A DNA stretch of 64,000 bases from Niallia alba (lineage in GTDB: Bacteria > Bacillota > Bacilli > Bacillales > Cytobacillaceae), in contig NZ_JABBPK010000001.1 of NCBI RefSeq assembly GCF_012933555.1, positions 1,094,001 through 1,158,000 of the forward strand, in the 5' to 3' direction. The number at the start of each line of letters is the position of its first letter. Position 1 is the first letter of the stretch. Made by a program: the position numbers and the translations under genes. Below the pieces are notes generated by a model, which saw nothing but the letters and a program-made list of their open reading frames with translations, was not told where the DNA came from and did not search any database. This document shows positions 53,015 through 64,000 of this stretch, in pieces.

Positions 53015-54334
53015 ATGGGGCATTTATTTATAGCGGATAGTGTTTATACAAATGCAAAGTTTCATGACCAATATAGCTTCTTTGTGGAAAATGGTGTGAT
53101 AAAAGAGATTGGTCCGACTGGACAGTTAAAAGAAAAATATAAAGGGGCAAGTATCCATTCATTAGAAGGAAAGACGGTTATTCCAGGCACCGTAAATTCA
53201 CATAATCATTCCTTTCAAAGTTTACTGAGAGGGATTGCTGTAGATCGACCTTTTTTAGAATGGCGGGATGAAGCATTATATAAATATACACCTTACTTAG
53301 ATGAAGAGGCGATTTACACTGGTGCATTATTTGCGTTTGGGGAGATGCTACGCTATGGAGCGACGACTGTCAGCGATTTTTTCTATGTCCATAACAATGG
53401 GGTAGCGTATGATGAAGCCGTGATTCAAGCAGCAAAGGATGTTGGAATTAGACTCGTTTTAGCACGAACGATGTATGATTGGGATGGGGCTCCGAAAGCT
53501 TATATGGAGACAATAAATCAAGCTGTTTCAAGGACGTATCAGTTAGCAAAAAAATATCAAGGCAGTTCAATGGTACATATACAGCCTGCGCCACACAGCC
53601 CTCATGCCGCATCTCCAGAAATGATTAAAGCTGGGCATCGTCTCGCATGTGAAATAGATACCCCCTTCCATATTCATGTAGCAGAGGAACCGTTTGAGGT
53701 CGAAGAGACGTTAGAAAAATATCGACTTCGACCAGTTCATTATTTGGATTCATTAGGAGTAGTAGATGAGCGCATGATTGCGATTCATTTAGTTTGGCTA
53801 GAGCAAACGGAAATAGAGCTGTTAGGTTCACGAAACACATCCCTTGTATATTGCCCTTCCAGCAATATGTTTCTCGCTGATGGAATTACGAAAATTCCCG
53901 ACTTAGCCAAAGCAGGAGTGAACATCACCTTAGGATCAGACGGTGCATGTAGCAATAATCGAATATCTGTTTTTGAAGAAATGAGAATGTGTTCGATTTT
54001 ACAAAAAGTAGATAGACTTGATGGAACATGTGTGAATGCCCAGCAAGTATTTGAGATGGGAACGAAAAATGCCGGAGAAATATTGCATTTGCCAATCGGA
54101 AAATTAGAACAGGGGATGCAAGCAGATTTTGTAGCGATTGATACGAATGATCTATCGTTGCTGCCAAAGACAAATTTAATCGCAAATATTGTCTATTCAA
54201 TGCAGCCCAATGCTATTAAAGATGTTTTTGTAGAAGGAAAACAGATTGTAGGAGATGGGAAGCTCTTGACGGTTTCGGAGGATGCTATAGGGAAGCGGGT
54301 TAATGCTTTTTTTGAAAGAAATAGAGGGAGATAA
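53015..54334 (+). CDS. Amidohydrolase/deaminase, candidate formiminoglutamate deiminase
   Basis: 439 aa, ATG 53015 after AAGGAGG. TrzA/AtzA/HutF-type metal-dependent deaminase: metal ligands in NSHNHSFQSLLRG, HIHVAEEP, IAIHLVW and GSDGACSNN. The segment HSFQSLLRG followed by FLEWRDEALY resembles the region after the HxH motif in HutF. With hutHUI upstream and no HutG, a role converting N-formimino-glutamate to N-formyl-glutamate plus ammonia would complete the pathway. Guanine- or methylthioadenosine-type deamination is the alternative. Confidence 0.75.
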   Translation: MGHLFIADSVYTNAKFHDQYSFFVENGVIKEIGPTGQLKEKYKGASIHSLEGKTVIPGTVNSHNHSFQSLLRGIAVDRPFLEWRDEALYKYTPYLDEEAIYTGALFAFGEMLRYGATTVSDFFYVHNNGVAYDEAVIQAAKDVGIRLVLARTMYDWDGAPKAYMETINQAVSRTYQLAKKYQGSSMVHIQPAPHSPHAASPEMIKAGHRLACEIDTPFHIHVAEEPFEVEETLEKYRLRPVHYLDSLGVVDERMIAIHLVWLEQTEIELLGSRNTSLVYCPSSNMFLADGITKIPDLAKAGVNITLGSDGACSNNRISVFEEMRMCSILQKVDRLDGTCVNAQQVFEMGTKNAGEILHLPIGKLEQGMQADFVAIDTNDLSLLPKTNLIANIVYSMQPNAIKDVFVEGKQIVGDGKLLTVSEDAIGKRVNAFFERNRGR

Positions 54335-54363
54335 GGTGAAATTTCAAATATGGCTGAGCAGTA

Positions 54364-54744
54364 GGATTTCTTACTGCGTTTATATATATTGAAACAACTG
54401 GCTATATTTCTATCGAAGCAGAACATTATTTCTTGAATAAGGATGCTACGAATAAGCAAGGAGATATTTATCGATTTGATGTGCTTTAGGGCTATGGCAA
54501 GACTTTATCTGCTATGAAGGCTTTTCCAACAACTGAATATATTACTGCAGGAGAAGATGTACCTTATCTGGAGTATCATTTTGTTGTATCAGAAGCAGGA
54601 GCGCATGAAATAGAATTATATATGCAGCCTTCTAATCCAGTGACAAAGGATAATATGTTATTCTGTGACATCCAAGCAAATGAGGATGACACCAACGTTG
54701 TGAATATCATTATGTGGGAGGTATCTTTTTGTACAATATGTTAA
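54364..54744 (+). pseudogene. C-terminal remnant of a GH115 (alpha-glucuronidase) gene
   Basis: The frame GYISIEAEHYFLNKDA, then an in-frame TAG (54487), then GYGKTLSAMKAFPTT and GEDVPYLEYHFVVSEAG is the C-terminal domain of family 115 xylan alpha-glucuronidases. The catalytic region is missing, and the 3' end dissolves after NVVNIIM. It sits directly after the hut-linked genes with no promoter. A second hint, with the GH43 gene, that this lineage degraded glucuronoarabinoxylan. Confidence 0.7.
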
Positions 54745-54834
54745 GATATGGACAAAATAAATGATAACAATAGTTTTAAAAGAATTACCTATGTTACATT
54801 TAATGTAATAGACTTGAATCAATAGGAGTAAAAA

Positions 54835-55539
54835 ATGCAGAAAATCATGATTATTGAAGACGATGCGAAAATCGCAGAATATCTCAGCACCTACATAAAA
54901 AAATATGGATATGAGGCGATCATAACGATCGATTTTGAAAACATAATAGATACATTTAGAGAAGTGCAGCCGGACATTCTACTACTGGATATTAATCTTC
55001 CTAGTTATGACGGCTACTATTGGTGTCGGCAAATTCGTAAAGAATCCATTTGCCCAGTAATTTTTATTTCAGCGAGAACAGGTGAGATGGACCAAGTAAT
55101 GGCGATTGAAAATGGTGGGGATGATTTCATTACAAAACCCTTTCATCCCGATATTGTTATGGCGAAAATTAGAAGTCAATTACGCCGTGCATACGGCGAA
55201 TATGCGACTAAGCATGAGGAAAGAGTGCTTCATCAAGAGGGTTTGAGCTTATATCCGGAACGTTTTGAATTACGATTTAAAGACAAAGTGACCCAATTGA
55301 CTAAAAAGGAAACAGACATTATCGAAAGCTTACTTGATCGATATCCTCGTGTTGCTGGACGGCAGGATTTATTAGCAAAGCTTTGGGATGACGAAGCATA
55401 TGTTGATGAGAATACATTGAATGTAAATATTGCTCGTGTCCGGAAAAAGTTCCAAGAGCTAGGGATTGAAGAGGCTGTGGAAACGGTAAGAGGGGCGGGG
55501 TATCGTTTGCGTCCGACTTGGAAAGAGGGACATGCATGA
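54835..55539 (+). CDS. bceR: BceR-like OmpR-family response regulator
   Basis: 234 aa, ATG 54835 after AGGAG. Receiver domain with MIIEDD, phospho-Asp in ILLLDINLPSYDGYYWC and Lys in FITKPFHPD; winged-helix output (TQLTKKETDIIESLL, ENTLNVNIARVRKKF). This receiver subtype pairs with intramembrane-sensing kinases and BceAB-type transporters in cell-wall-antibiotic resistance. It overlaps the kinase start by four bases. Confidence 0.85.
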   Translation: MQKIMIIEDDAKIAEYLSTYIKKYGYEAIITIDFENIIDTFREVQPDILLLDINLPSYDGYYWCRQIRKESICPVIFISARTGEMDQVMAIENGGDDFITKPFHPDIVMAKIRSQLRRAYGEYATKHEERVLHQEGLSLYPERFELRFKDKVTQLTKKETDIIESLLDRYPRVAGRQDLLAKLWDDEAYVDENTLNVNIARVRKKFQELGIEEAVETVRGAGYRLRPTWKEGHA

Positions 55540-56537
55540 AGCTATTCCTTCGCGAGCATATTTTATTGATAATGGTACAACTGTTCCAATGTGTTTTGAT
55601 TCCTTTTCTATTTTGGTTGGATGGTTACCGGGGGATAGGAGTAAGTCTATATGCTATTTTTCTATCAATCGTATTTATAACAGCATTCCTGCTATATCAA
55701 TATATAAGTAGAAGAAAATTCTATCAAAGGTTGGAGAGTCCAATGGAAACATTGGATGGATCGCTTGAGACTGCCGAAGCAAAACCCATTGCAGAAGCTC
55801 TTGATCAATTATTAATCGCACAATATCGTTTATTCCAAGAAGAAATCCAAAAAGCAGAGGAACGACAGGATGAGCATTTACTATTTATGGATCGTTGGGT
55901 TCATCAAATGAAAACACCACTTTCTGTTATTGAGCTAACAGCACAAACGCTTGATGAGCCAGAATCATCAAGTATCCGGGAAGAGACGGACCGAATGCGA
56001 AACGGGTTGAATACCGTTCTTTATATGGCAAGACTTCGTACCATTACAGAGGATTTTCAGATTAAGCCTGTTATTCTTTCCAAGCTAATACACGAAGTGA
56101 ATCAGGAAAACAAGCGCTTTTACATTCGCAATGAAGTGTATCCTCAATTTAAAGAAGAAAAGCCAGGAATAACAGTAGAGACAGATGAAAAGTGGCTCTT
56201 TTTTCTCTTAACACAGCTTGTACATAATGCCGTTAAATATTCGACAGGAAAAGCAAAGCATCTTATTCTTTCCCTTTATGAAAAGTCAGGGGAAGCCATT
56301 CTTGAAGTGCAAGATTTTGGGGTGGGGATACCAGTTGTAGATGTGAAACGTATTTTTAATAAATTTTATACAGGAGAAAATGGGCGCAAATATCGAGAAT
56401 CTACCGGTATGGGGCTTTATTTAGTTAAAGAAGTAGCGGAAAGATTAGAACATCGTGTTGAATTGGAATCAAAGGTCGGAGTAGGCACAACGGTAAGAAT
56501 TATTTTTTCCAACACGCAAAACCTTACATCCATGTAA
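55536..56537 (+). CDS. bceS: BceS-like intramembrane-sensing histidine kinase
   Basis: 333 aa from ATG 55536 (ATGA overlap with bceR). Two closely spaced helices (about 8-28 and 33-55) with almost no extracellular loop, so it cannot sense a ligand alone and needs the transporter. HisKA phospho-acceptor in DRWVHQMKTPLSVIE, HATPase with LVHNAVKYS, DFGVGI and TGMGLYLVKE. It should report BceAB flux to BceR. Confidence 0.87.
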   Translation: MKLFLREHILLIMVQLFQCVLIPFLFWLDGYRGIGVSLYAIFLSIVFITAFLLYQYISRRKFYQRLESPMETLDGSLETAEAKPIAEALDQLLIAQYRLFQEEIQKAEERQDEHLLFMDRWVHQMKTPLSVIELTAQTLDEPESSSIREETDRMRNGLNTVLYMARLRTITEDFQIKPVILSKLIHEVNQENKRFYIRNEVYPQFKEEKPGITVETDEKWLFFLLTQLVHNAVKYSTGKAKHLILSLYEKSGEAILEVQDFGVGIPVVDVKRIFNKFYTGENGRKYRESTGMGLYLVKEVAERLEHRVELESKVGVGTTVRIIFSNTQNLTSM

Positions 56538-56541
56538 GGTT
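56520..56541. promoter_or_regulatory. Inverted repeat at the bceS/bceA junction
   Basis: AACCTTACAT-CC-ATGTAAGGTT, perfect 10-bp arms overlapping the bceS stop codon and about 80 bp upstream of the ATPase gene. No T-run follows, so an operator for separate induction of the transporter is more likely than a terminator. It does not match the B. subtilis BceR site that I know. Confidence 0.45.
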
Positions 56542-56619
56542 AATGAAAGCATAATCGATAGTATGGCATATCTCATTCAGGCTATACTTTTACTAGAATT
56601 GTTGGAGAGGAGAAAGATT

Positions 56620-57384
56620 ATGCTTAAACTTAAAAACGTAAGTAAGGTTTACGAAGGAAAAGTAGCTTACCGTGCCCTTACTGATATTAATTTTGAAATA
56701 GAAAAAGGCGAATTTGTTGTGATCATGGGTCCTTCTGGAAGTGGGAAGACAACTTTATTAAATATTATTTCTACGAATGACGCCCCTACGGCAGGCTCTG
56801 TTGAGATGGAAGGGAAAATGCCACATACGCTCAAAAAAAATGCACTGGCTAAGTTCCGAAGAAATGAATTAGGATTTATCTTTCAGGATTTTAATCTATT
56901 GCATACATTAACGGTGGAAGAAAATATTGTCTTGCCATTAACTTTAGATGGTTCTCCTGTCAAAGAAATGAAGAGGAAGGCAGAAGAGATTGCCAAAGAT
57001 TTGGGTATCTCAGCCATTCTAAATAAACGCACTTACGAAATTTCAGGTGGTCAGGCACAGCGGGTCGCTATTGCAAGAGCGATGATTCATGAACCTAAGC
57101 TATTATTGGCAGATGAGCCAACAGGAAACCTAGATTCGAAAGCAGCAAAAGATGTGATGAATATGCTTGTTTCCATTAATGAGAAGAAGCAAACGAGCTT
57201 GTTAATGGTAACACATGATCCACAAGCAGCTAGTTATTCAGATAGAGTAATCTTTATTCGTGATGGAAAGCTGCATTCGGAAATTCATAGAGGGGATAGT
57301 AGGCAAGCATTTTTCCAAAAAATAATCGATATGCTTTCGTTGATGGGAGGCGACGGAAATGACTTTTCGTCAGTTCGCGTTTAA
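56620..57384 (+). CDS. bceA: BceA-like ABC transporter ATPase
   Basis: 254 aa from ATG 56620 behind GGAGAGGAG; the upstream frame from 56563 lies in the intergenic repeat. Walker A GPSGSGKTT, Q-loop FQDFNLLHTL, signature ISGGQAQR, Walker B LLLADEPTGNLDS, H-loop VTHDPQ. MacB-like subfamily used by peptide-antibiotic resistance transporters. It overlaps bceB by 26 bp. Confidence 0.9.
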   Translation: MLKLKNVSKVYEGKVAYRALTDINFEIEKGEFVVIMGPSGSGKTTLLNIISTNDAPTAGSVEMEGKMPHTLKKNALAKFRRNELGFIFQDFNLLHTLTVEENIVLPLTLDGSPVKEMKRKAEEIAKDLGISAILNKRTYEISGGQAQRVAIARAMIHEPKLLLADEPTGNLDSKAAKDVMNMLVSINEKKQTSLLMVTHDPQAASYSDRVIFIRDGKLHSEIHRGDSRQAFFQKIIDMLSLMGGDGNDFSSVRV

Positions 57385-59257
57385 TAACGTCCTACGCAAT
57401 AAACGGCTGTATATTGCGTACTTCCTAAGCAGCATGTTTACGGTAATGGTTTTCTTCACTTTTGCTATCTTTGCTTTCCATCCGGCCTTTTCAGATGCCA
57501 GCGTTAATGAAACGGCTGTATTTGGAATGGGGGTTGCTGGCGGAATTATTTATGTGTTTTCTTTCTTTTTTGTTTTATATTCGATGAGTTCTTTCTTACA
57601 GTCACGAAAGAAAGAATTTGGCTTATTAATGATGTTTGGAGCATCCAATCGGCAGATTCGCCTCTTAGTTTTCTTAGAAAATATATTAATTGGATTTTTT
57701 GCGACAGTAAGTGGTATTTTAACAGGATTAGTATTTGCAAAAGTCATTCTTTTGATTGCTGAGAATGTTTTAATTATTAGCGAATCATTGGATTTTTATT
57801 TCCCTACATGGGCAATTATCGTGACATTTATTAGTTTTCTTATTCTCTTTTTCCTTATTTCGGTCTTTGTTTCGTTTATTCTTCGTACCAATAAATTGAT
57901 TGATTTAATAAAGGGAGACAAAAAGTCAAAAGGAGAGCCGAAAGCTTCTTTACTTCTATCCATTCTAGCAGCGTTGCTTCTGCTTGTAGGTTATGGTACT
58001 GCGGTTTATGTGAAGGGGTTATTTGTGATTTACGCAATGATACCAGTTATTGTCGTAGTGACACTAGGGACTTATCTTTTATTTACTCAATTGAGCGTGT
58101 ATGTCATCCGAAAGCTAAAAGGCAATAAGTCTATCTTTTGGAAAAAAACAAATATGCTACTGTTCTCCGATTTATCCTTTCGGATGAAGGATAATGCAAG
58201 AACCTTTTTCTTGGTGGCAATTATCTCCACAGTTGCTTTTAGTGCAATTGGGACCCTATACGGTTTCCAAGCGTACTTTACAAAAGGGATAAAAGATATA
58301 AATCGATACACTTTCACTTATTCTCCATTAGGAGATGATAGCAAAGAGGTAATCGAAAAAGATATTAGCCAAGTGAATGCTATTCTTAAAGATGAAAAAT
58401 TGGATGCGATGATAGAACAGGTTCAGCTGAACTATTATCAAGTAACTGGAAAAAAGGAGAGCGTCTTAATTGCGAGAGCATCTGATTATAATAGCTTTGC
58501 TGGGCTAATTGGAGAGACAGAACTTCATCCTAAGGAAAACGAAGCGATTGTCGTGGAACAAAGTGATGCAGTCTTAATGAATGGGAAATCGAAAGCCAGT
58601 AAAGAGTTAATGGAAACAGCTATTCCTTTAAAAAGCGGTCAAGAAATATCTCCGACTCGAGTAATCGAAGCGTCTGTTTTAACAGAAATAAAGGCTTATT
58701 ATGTAGTGAATGATAAGATTTATGACCAGCTTAATGAACCAATAGAAAGTAATCACAGTGTCGTATGGCAAGTGAAAGAAGGACAAACAGATAAAGTAGT
58801 TGAAGTAGGGAAACAATTAGATAAAGAATTACCGTTTAAAGCTTTTTCTGTTGACTATACAATTTATCAAATCAATAAAGCATATGGACCGATTCTCTTT
58901 ATCGGCTTGTTTATTGGAATTGTATTCTTCGTTTCTGCAGGAAGCTTTCTCTACTTCCGCTTATTCACCGATTTAGAAGAAGAAAAGCGCAAATTCCAAT
59001 CGATTGCGAAAATTGGATTAACGGAGAGTGAGTTAAAAAGAGTCGTGAATAGACAAATAGCCCTGTTATTTTTCTCACCGATTATAGTAGCATTAATTCA
59101 CGGTTCCGTTGCACTAACTGCCTTATCTCATTTCTTTGACTTTAATATCACAGTAGAGGCCTCGTTAGTATTAGGAAGCTTTGCTTTTATTCAGCTTCTT
59201 TATTTCTTGATTGTTCGCTACTTCTACGTTAAACAGGTGAAAAGAATCATCCTTTAA
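57359..59257 (+). CDS. bceB: BceB-like ABC permease of a peptide-antibiotic resistance module
   Basis: 632 aa. Ten hydrophobic segments in the BceB pattern: an N-terminal helix (about 18-38), three around 57-175, two near 195-250, one near 284-304, a large extracellular domain (about 310-510) between helices 7 and 8, then three C-terminal helices (about 515-630). FtsX-like folds at both ends (KKEFGLLMMFGASNRQIR, EKRKFQSIAKIGLTESELK). Together with BceRSA it likely frees lipid-II-cycle targets from bacitracin-, lantibiotic- or defensin-type peptides. Specificity cannot be read. Confidence 0.9.
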   Translation: MTFRQFAFNNVLRNKRLYIAYFLSSMFTVMVFFTFAIFAFHPAFSDASVNETAVFGMGVAGGIIYVFSFFFVLYSMSSFLQSRKKEFGLLMMFGASNRQIRLLVFLENILIGFFATVSGILTGLVFAKVILLIAENVLIISESLDFYFPTWAIIVTFISFLILFFLISVFVSFILRTNKLIDLIKGDKKSKGEPKASLLLSILAALLLLVGYGTAVYVKGLFVIYAMIPVIVVVTLGTYLLFTQLSVYVIRKLKGNKSIFWKKTNMLLFSDLSFRMKDNARTFFLVAIISTVAFSAIGTLYGFQAYFTKGIKDINRYTFTYSPLGDDSKEVIEKDISQVNAILKDEKLDAMIEQVQLNYYQVTGKKESVLIARASDYNSFAGLIGETELHPKENEAIVVEQSDAVLMNGKSKASKELMETAIPLKSGQEISPTRVIEASVLTEIKAYYVVNDKIYDQLNEPIESNHSVVWQVKEGQTDKVVEVGKQLDKELPFKAFSVDYTIYQINKAYGPILFIGLFIGIVFFVSAGSFLYFRLFTDLEEEKRKFQSIAKIGLTESELKRVVNRQIALLFFSPIIVALIHGSVALTALSHFFDFNITVEASLVLGSFAFIQLLYFLIVRYFYVKQVKRIIL

Positions 59258-59276
59258 GTCATAATATGTGGAAAAG

Positions 59277-59326
59277 AATAAGGCGTATAAATTGGTTGGG
59301 AAAAACTAATTTATACGCCTTATTTG
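59277..59326 (+). terminator. Strong terminator after bceB
   Basis: Perfect 17-bp arms beginning AATAAGGCGTATAAATT, loop of 14 bases, then TG-TT. Unusually long stem and nearly symmetric, so it could act on both strands. Confidence 0.8.
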
Positions 59327-59419
59327 TTAACCGCAAAGCGAGTTTTCGATCAGTCTTCCCCGTTCTTGATCGGACTTAACGAGGGATAGTAGTTTTCGAG
59401 ATTTTCAGGAAATATCAAA

Positions 59420-59448
59420 TTGACAGTAGAAATTACCTATGCTAGACT
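59420..59448 (+). promoter_or_regulatory. Sigma-A promoter of the licT operon
   Basis: TTGACA, 17-bp spacer, TAGACT. The start point predicted about seven bases later places the first RAT hairpin at the extreme 5' end of the transcript. Confidence 0.75.
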
Positions 59449-59457
59449 GACTTTAAA

Positions 59458-59488
59458 GGATTGTTACCGCTTTATTGTGGGCTATACC
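59458..59488 (+). promoter_or_regulatory. Ribonucleic antiterminator (RAT) 1
   Basis: GGATTGTTACCGC followed by TTTATTGTGGGCTATACC fits the RAT pattern bound by LicT/SacT-type proteins. TATTTTTTG follows immediately, so the licT leader is itself probably attenuated and LicT autoregulates. Confidence 0.8.
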
Positions 59489-59534
59489 TATTTTTTGTTG
59501 TAGATGAAGAAAATAAAAGAATAGGGACTATCTT

Positions 59535-60371
59535 ATGAATGTATTGAAAGTGATTAATAATAATATCGTATTGTCTAGGAATGATGATAATCAAGAACTT
59601 GTCGTGATGGGGAAAGGGCTAGGCTTTAAGAAAAAGGTCGGCGACACTATTGATGAAACGAAGATTGAGAATATGTATCTCAGTTCAAAAGAGTGGAGTG
59701 TCAATAAATTAACCCAGATGTTATCTTCGATTCCGATGGAACATATTCAGGTAGCAAATGAAATCATCAGCTTTGCAAAAGTTTCGCTTGGGAAAAAACT
59801 AAGTGAAAATATCTTCTTAACATTAACCGATCATATCAGTTATGCAATTGAGCGCTATGAGAATGGAATGGAAATCAAGAATGCTCTTCTTTGGGAGATT
59901 AAACGATTTTATAATCATGAATTCTTGATTGGAAAAGAAGCGTTATCGATTGTAAAAAACCGACTCAGTGTTGATTTACCAGAAGATGAAGCTGGATTTA
60001 TCGCCTTGCATATTGTCAATGCGGAGCTTGATATGGGCCAAGTTAGTCGAGTATCAGAAATGGCAAAGGTTATCCAAAATATCCTTAATATTGTAAAATA
60101 TCATTTTAAAATTGATTTGGACGAGTATTCGCTTAATTATGAACGATTTATCACGCACTTGAAATTTTTCTTTCAACGAATGTTCAGTGGTGTTAAATTG
60201 GATGATGCAGGAACGTCCAGTTTCATTTTCATGCTGAAGGAAAAGTATACTAATGAGTATGCTTGTGCATTGAAAATTAGAGAGTATATTAAGAAAGAAT
60301 TTGGAAGAGAACTAGAAGAAGATGAGTTAATCTATCTGACGATTCATATAAAAAGAATAACCAGTGATTAG
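59535..60371 (+). CDS. licT: BglG/LicT-family transcription antiterminator
   Basis: 278 aa. N-terminal RNA-binding CAT domain (1-56; KVINNNIVLSRND, VVMGKGLGFKKKVGD), PRD1 (about 65-170) and PRD2 (about 172-278) with regulatory histidines in TDHISYAIERYENG, GFIALHIVNAE, ITHLKFFFQR and LTIHIKRI. PTS phosphorylation of these controls dimerisation. It binds the RAT hairpins before its own gene and before the PTS gene to prevent termination when beta-glucoside is transported. Confidence 0.93.
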   Translation: MNVLKVINNNIVLSRNDDNQELVVMGKGLGFKKKVGDTIDETKIENMYLSSKEWSVNKLTQMLSSIPMEHIQVANEIISFAKVSLGKKLSENIFLTLTDHISYAIERYENGMEIKNALLWEIKRFYNHEFLIGKEALSIVKNRLSVDLPEDEAGFIALHIVNAELDMGQVSRVSEMAKVIQNILNIVKYHFKIDLDEYSLNYERFITHLKFFFQRMFSGVKLDDAGTSSFIFMLKEKYTNEYACALKIREYIKKEFGRELEEDELIYLTIHIKRITSD

Positions 60372-60399
60372 GATTGTTACTGATAATGCAGGCTATACC
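60371..60399 (+). promoter_or_regulatory. Ribonucleic antiterminator (RAT) 2
   Basis: GGATTGTTACTGATAATGCA then GGCTATACC, close to the LicT consensus. Its 3' end overlaps the 5' arm of the terminator at 60397-60448, so the two structures exclude each other. It overlaps the last base of the licT stop codon region. Confidence 0.9.
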
Positions 60400-60448
60400 T
60401 AAATGAAACACCGCTAACTGTTGTGGGGTTTCATTTAGGTATTTTTTT
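60397..60448 (+). terminator. LicT-regulated leader terminator before the PTS gene
   Basis: Perfect 13-bp stem ACCTAAATGAAAC / GTTTCATTTAGGT with an 18-base loop, followed by ATTTTTTTT. Confidence 0.92.
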
Positions 60449-60480
60449 TATTCCTTTTCTACTACAACAAACATTTTTAG

Positions 60481-63833
<3,353 letters not shown>

Positions 63834-63848
63834 TATAGGATAGTTAGT

Positions 63849-63880
63849 AATGCGTACAAGAGTTTCTTGTACGCATTATT
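63849..63880 (+). terminator. Terminator of the beta-glucoside operon
   Basis: Perfect 13-bp arms AATGCGTACAAGA / TCTTGTACGCATT around a 3-base loop, then ATTTG. Confidence 0.8.
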
Positions 63881-63890
63881 TGAGTCTTAT

Positions 63891-64000
63891 AAGGGAGAGT
63901 CGCAAGTAAAAGGGGGAGAGTCGCAAGTAAAAGGGGGAAAGTCGCAAGTAAGAGGGGGAAGTCGCAAGTAAGAGGGGGAGAGTCGCAAGTAAGAGGGGGA
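63891..64000. repeat. Tandem repeat of a 21-bp G-rich unit, cut by the window edge
   Basis: Five consecutive units of GGGGAGAGTCGCAAGTAARAG, the fourth one base shorter, with the next beginning at the edge. Purine-rich on the plus strand. One frame reads G-G-E-S-Q-V-K repeats but is broken by the 20-bp unit, so it is unlikely to be a gene. Confidence 0.85.

Noticed and set aside
59340-59400. Possible second regulatory palindrome (CGATCA/TGATCG) before the licT promoter
   Set aside because: Arms are short (6 bp) and imperfectly placed; no recognisable regulator site, so not listed as a feature.
63891-64000. Possible CRISPR array at the right edge
   Set aside because: Units are head-to-tail with no unique spacers and no cas genes nearby; it is a simple tandem repeat.

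Overview
The window reads as chromosomal DNA of a low-GC, Gram-positive, spore-former-type Bacillaceae bacterium. Evidence: AT-rich sequence with strong AGGAGG-type ribosome binding sites, many TTG/GTG starts, and typical Bacillus modules (Des/DesK/DesR, BceRS-BceAB-type detoxification, LicT/RAT antitermination, the hut operon, PadR/DUF1048, cre, Fur and Zur boxes). I cannot name the species from sequence alone. There are no rRNA, tRNA or CRISPR features.

Layout. 0-9.5 kb: tail of a LacI-type regulator, a large secreted GH43 enzyme with four CBM6 modules behind a cre site, a metal-ligand-poor M24 protein, an intact IS4-family element with a 9-bp target duplication, and a 3-TM protein. 9.4-16.8 kb: a DinB protein divergent from an ABATE/CGNR regulator with two matched operator-like sites, a His/Gly/Pro/Tyr-rich protein, a gene remnant, an HrtBA/HssRS-like haem efflux and sensing module, and small debris genes. 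17-29.7 kb: a Fur-box flavin reductase, a mobile-repeat mosaic, des-desK-desR, a Crp regulator, an MDR dehydrogenase whose expected start codon is AAG, a PadR/DUF1048 pair whose ABC transporter is destroyed, a Rieske-FAD oxidoreductase, a second IS4 copy with a duplicated end, a GNAT, and a second copy of the HGPY protein.

29.9-35.8 kb: a probable single operon behind a Fur-like promoter encodes a small membrane protein, a TctA-like permease, and then the four enzymes from mevalonate to IPP/DMAPP (MvaK1, MvaD, MvaK2, Fni). HMG-CoA synthase and reductase are absent from the window. The arrangement suggests uptake and salvage of mevalonate or a related acid.

36.0-45.1 kb: a defence island. A GIY-YIG/DUF2075 helicase-nuclease and a MazG-like pyrophosphohydrolase sit just upstream of a four-gene Wadjet/MksBEFG-type SMC anti-plasmid system in the order D-A-B-C.

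45.4-54.8 kb: a Zur-box zinc lipoprotein locus collapsed into an out-of-frame ZinT/ZnuA fusion, then hutH-hutU-hutI followed by an M20 amidase and a deiminase-type amidohydrolase. These last two may replace HutG. A GH115 remnant follows. 54.8-64 kb: a BceRS-BceAB-like module, then a complete LicT-controlled beta-glucoside PTS operon with two RAT sites, ending in a 21-bp tandem repeat cut by the window edge.

The window is rich in small palindromic repeats. One family (core GGTGTCAGGCACC) lies exactly at the broken ends of several gene remnants, suggesting that it marks deletion or duplication breakpoints.
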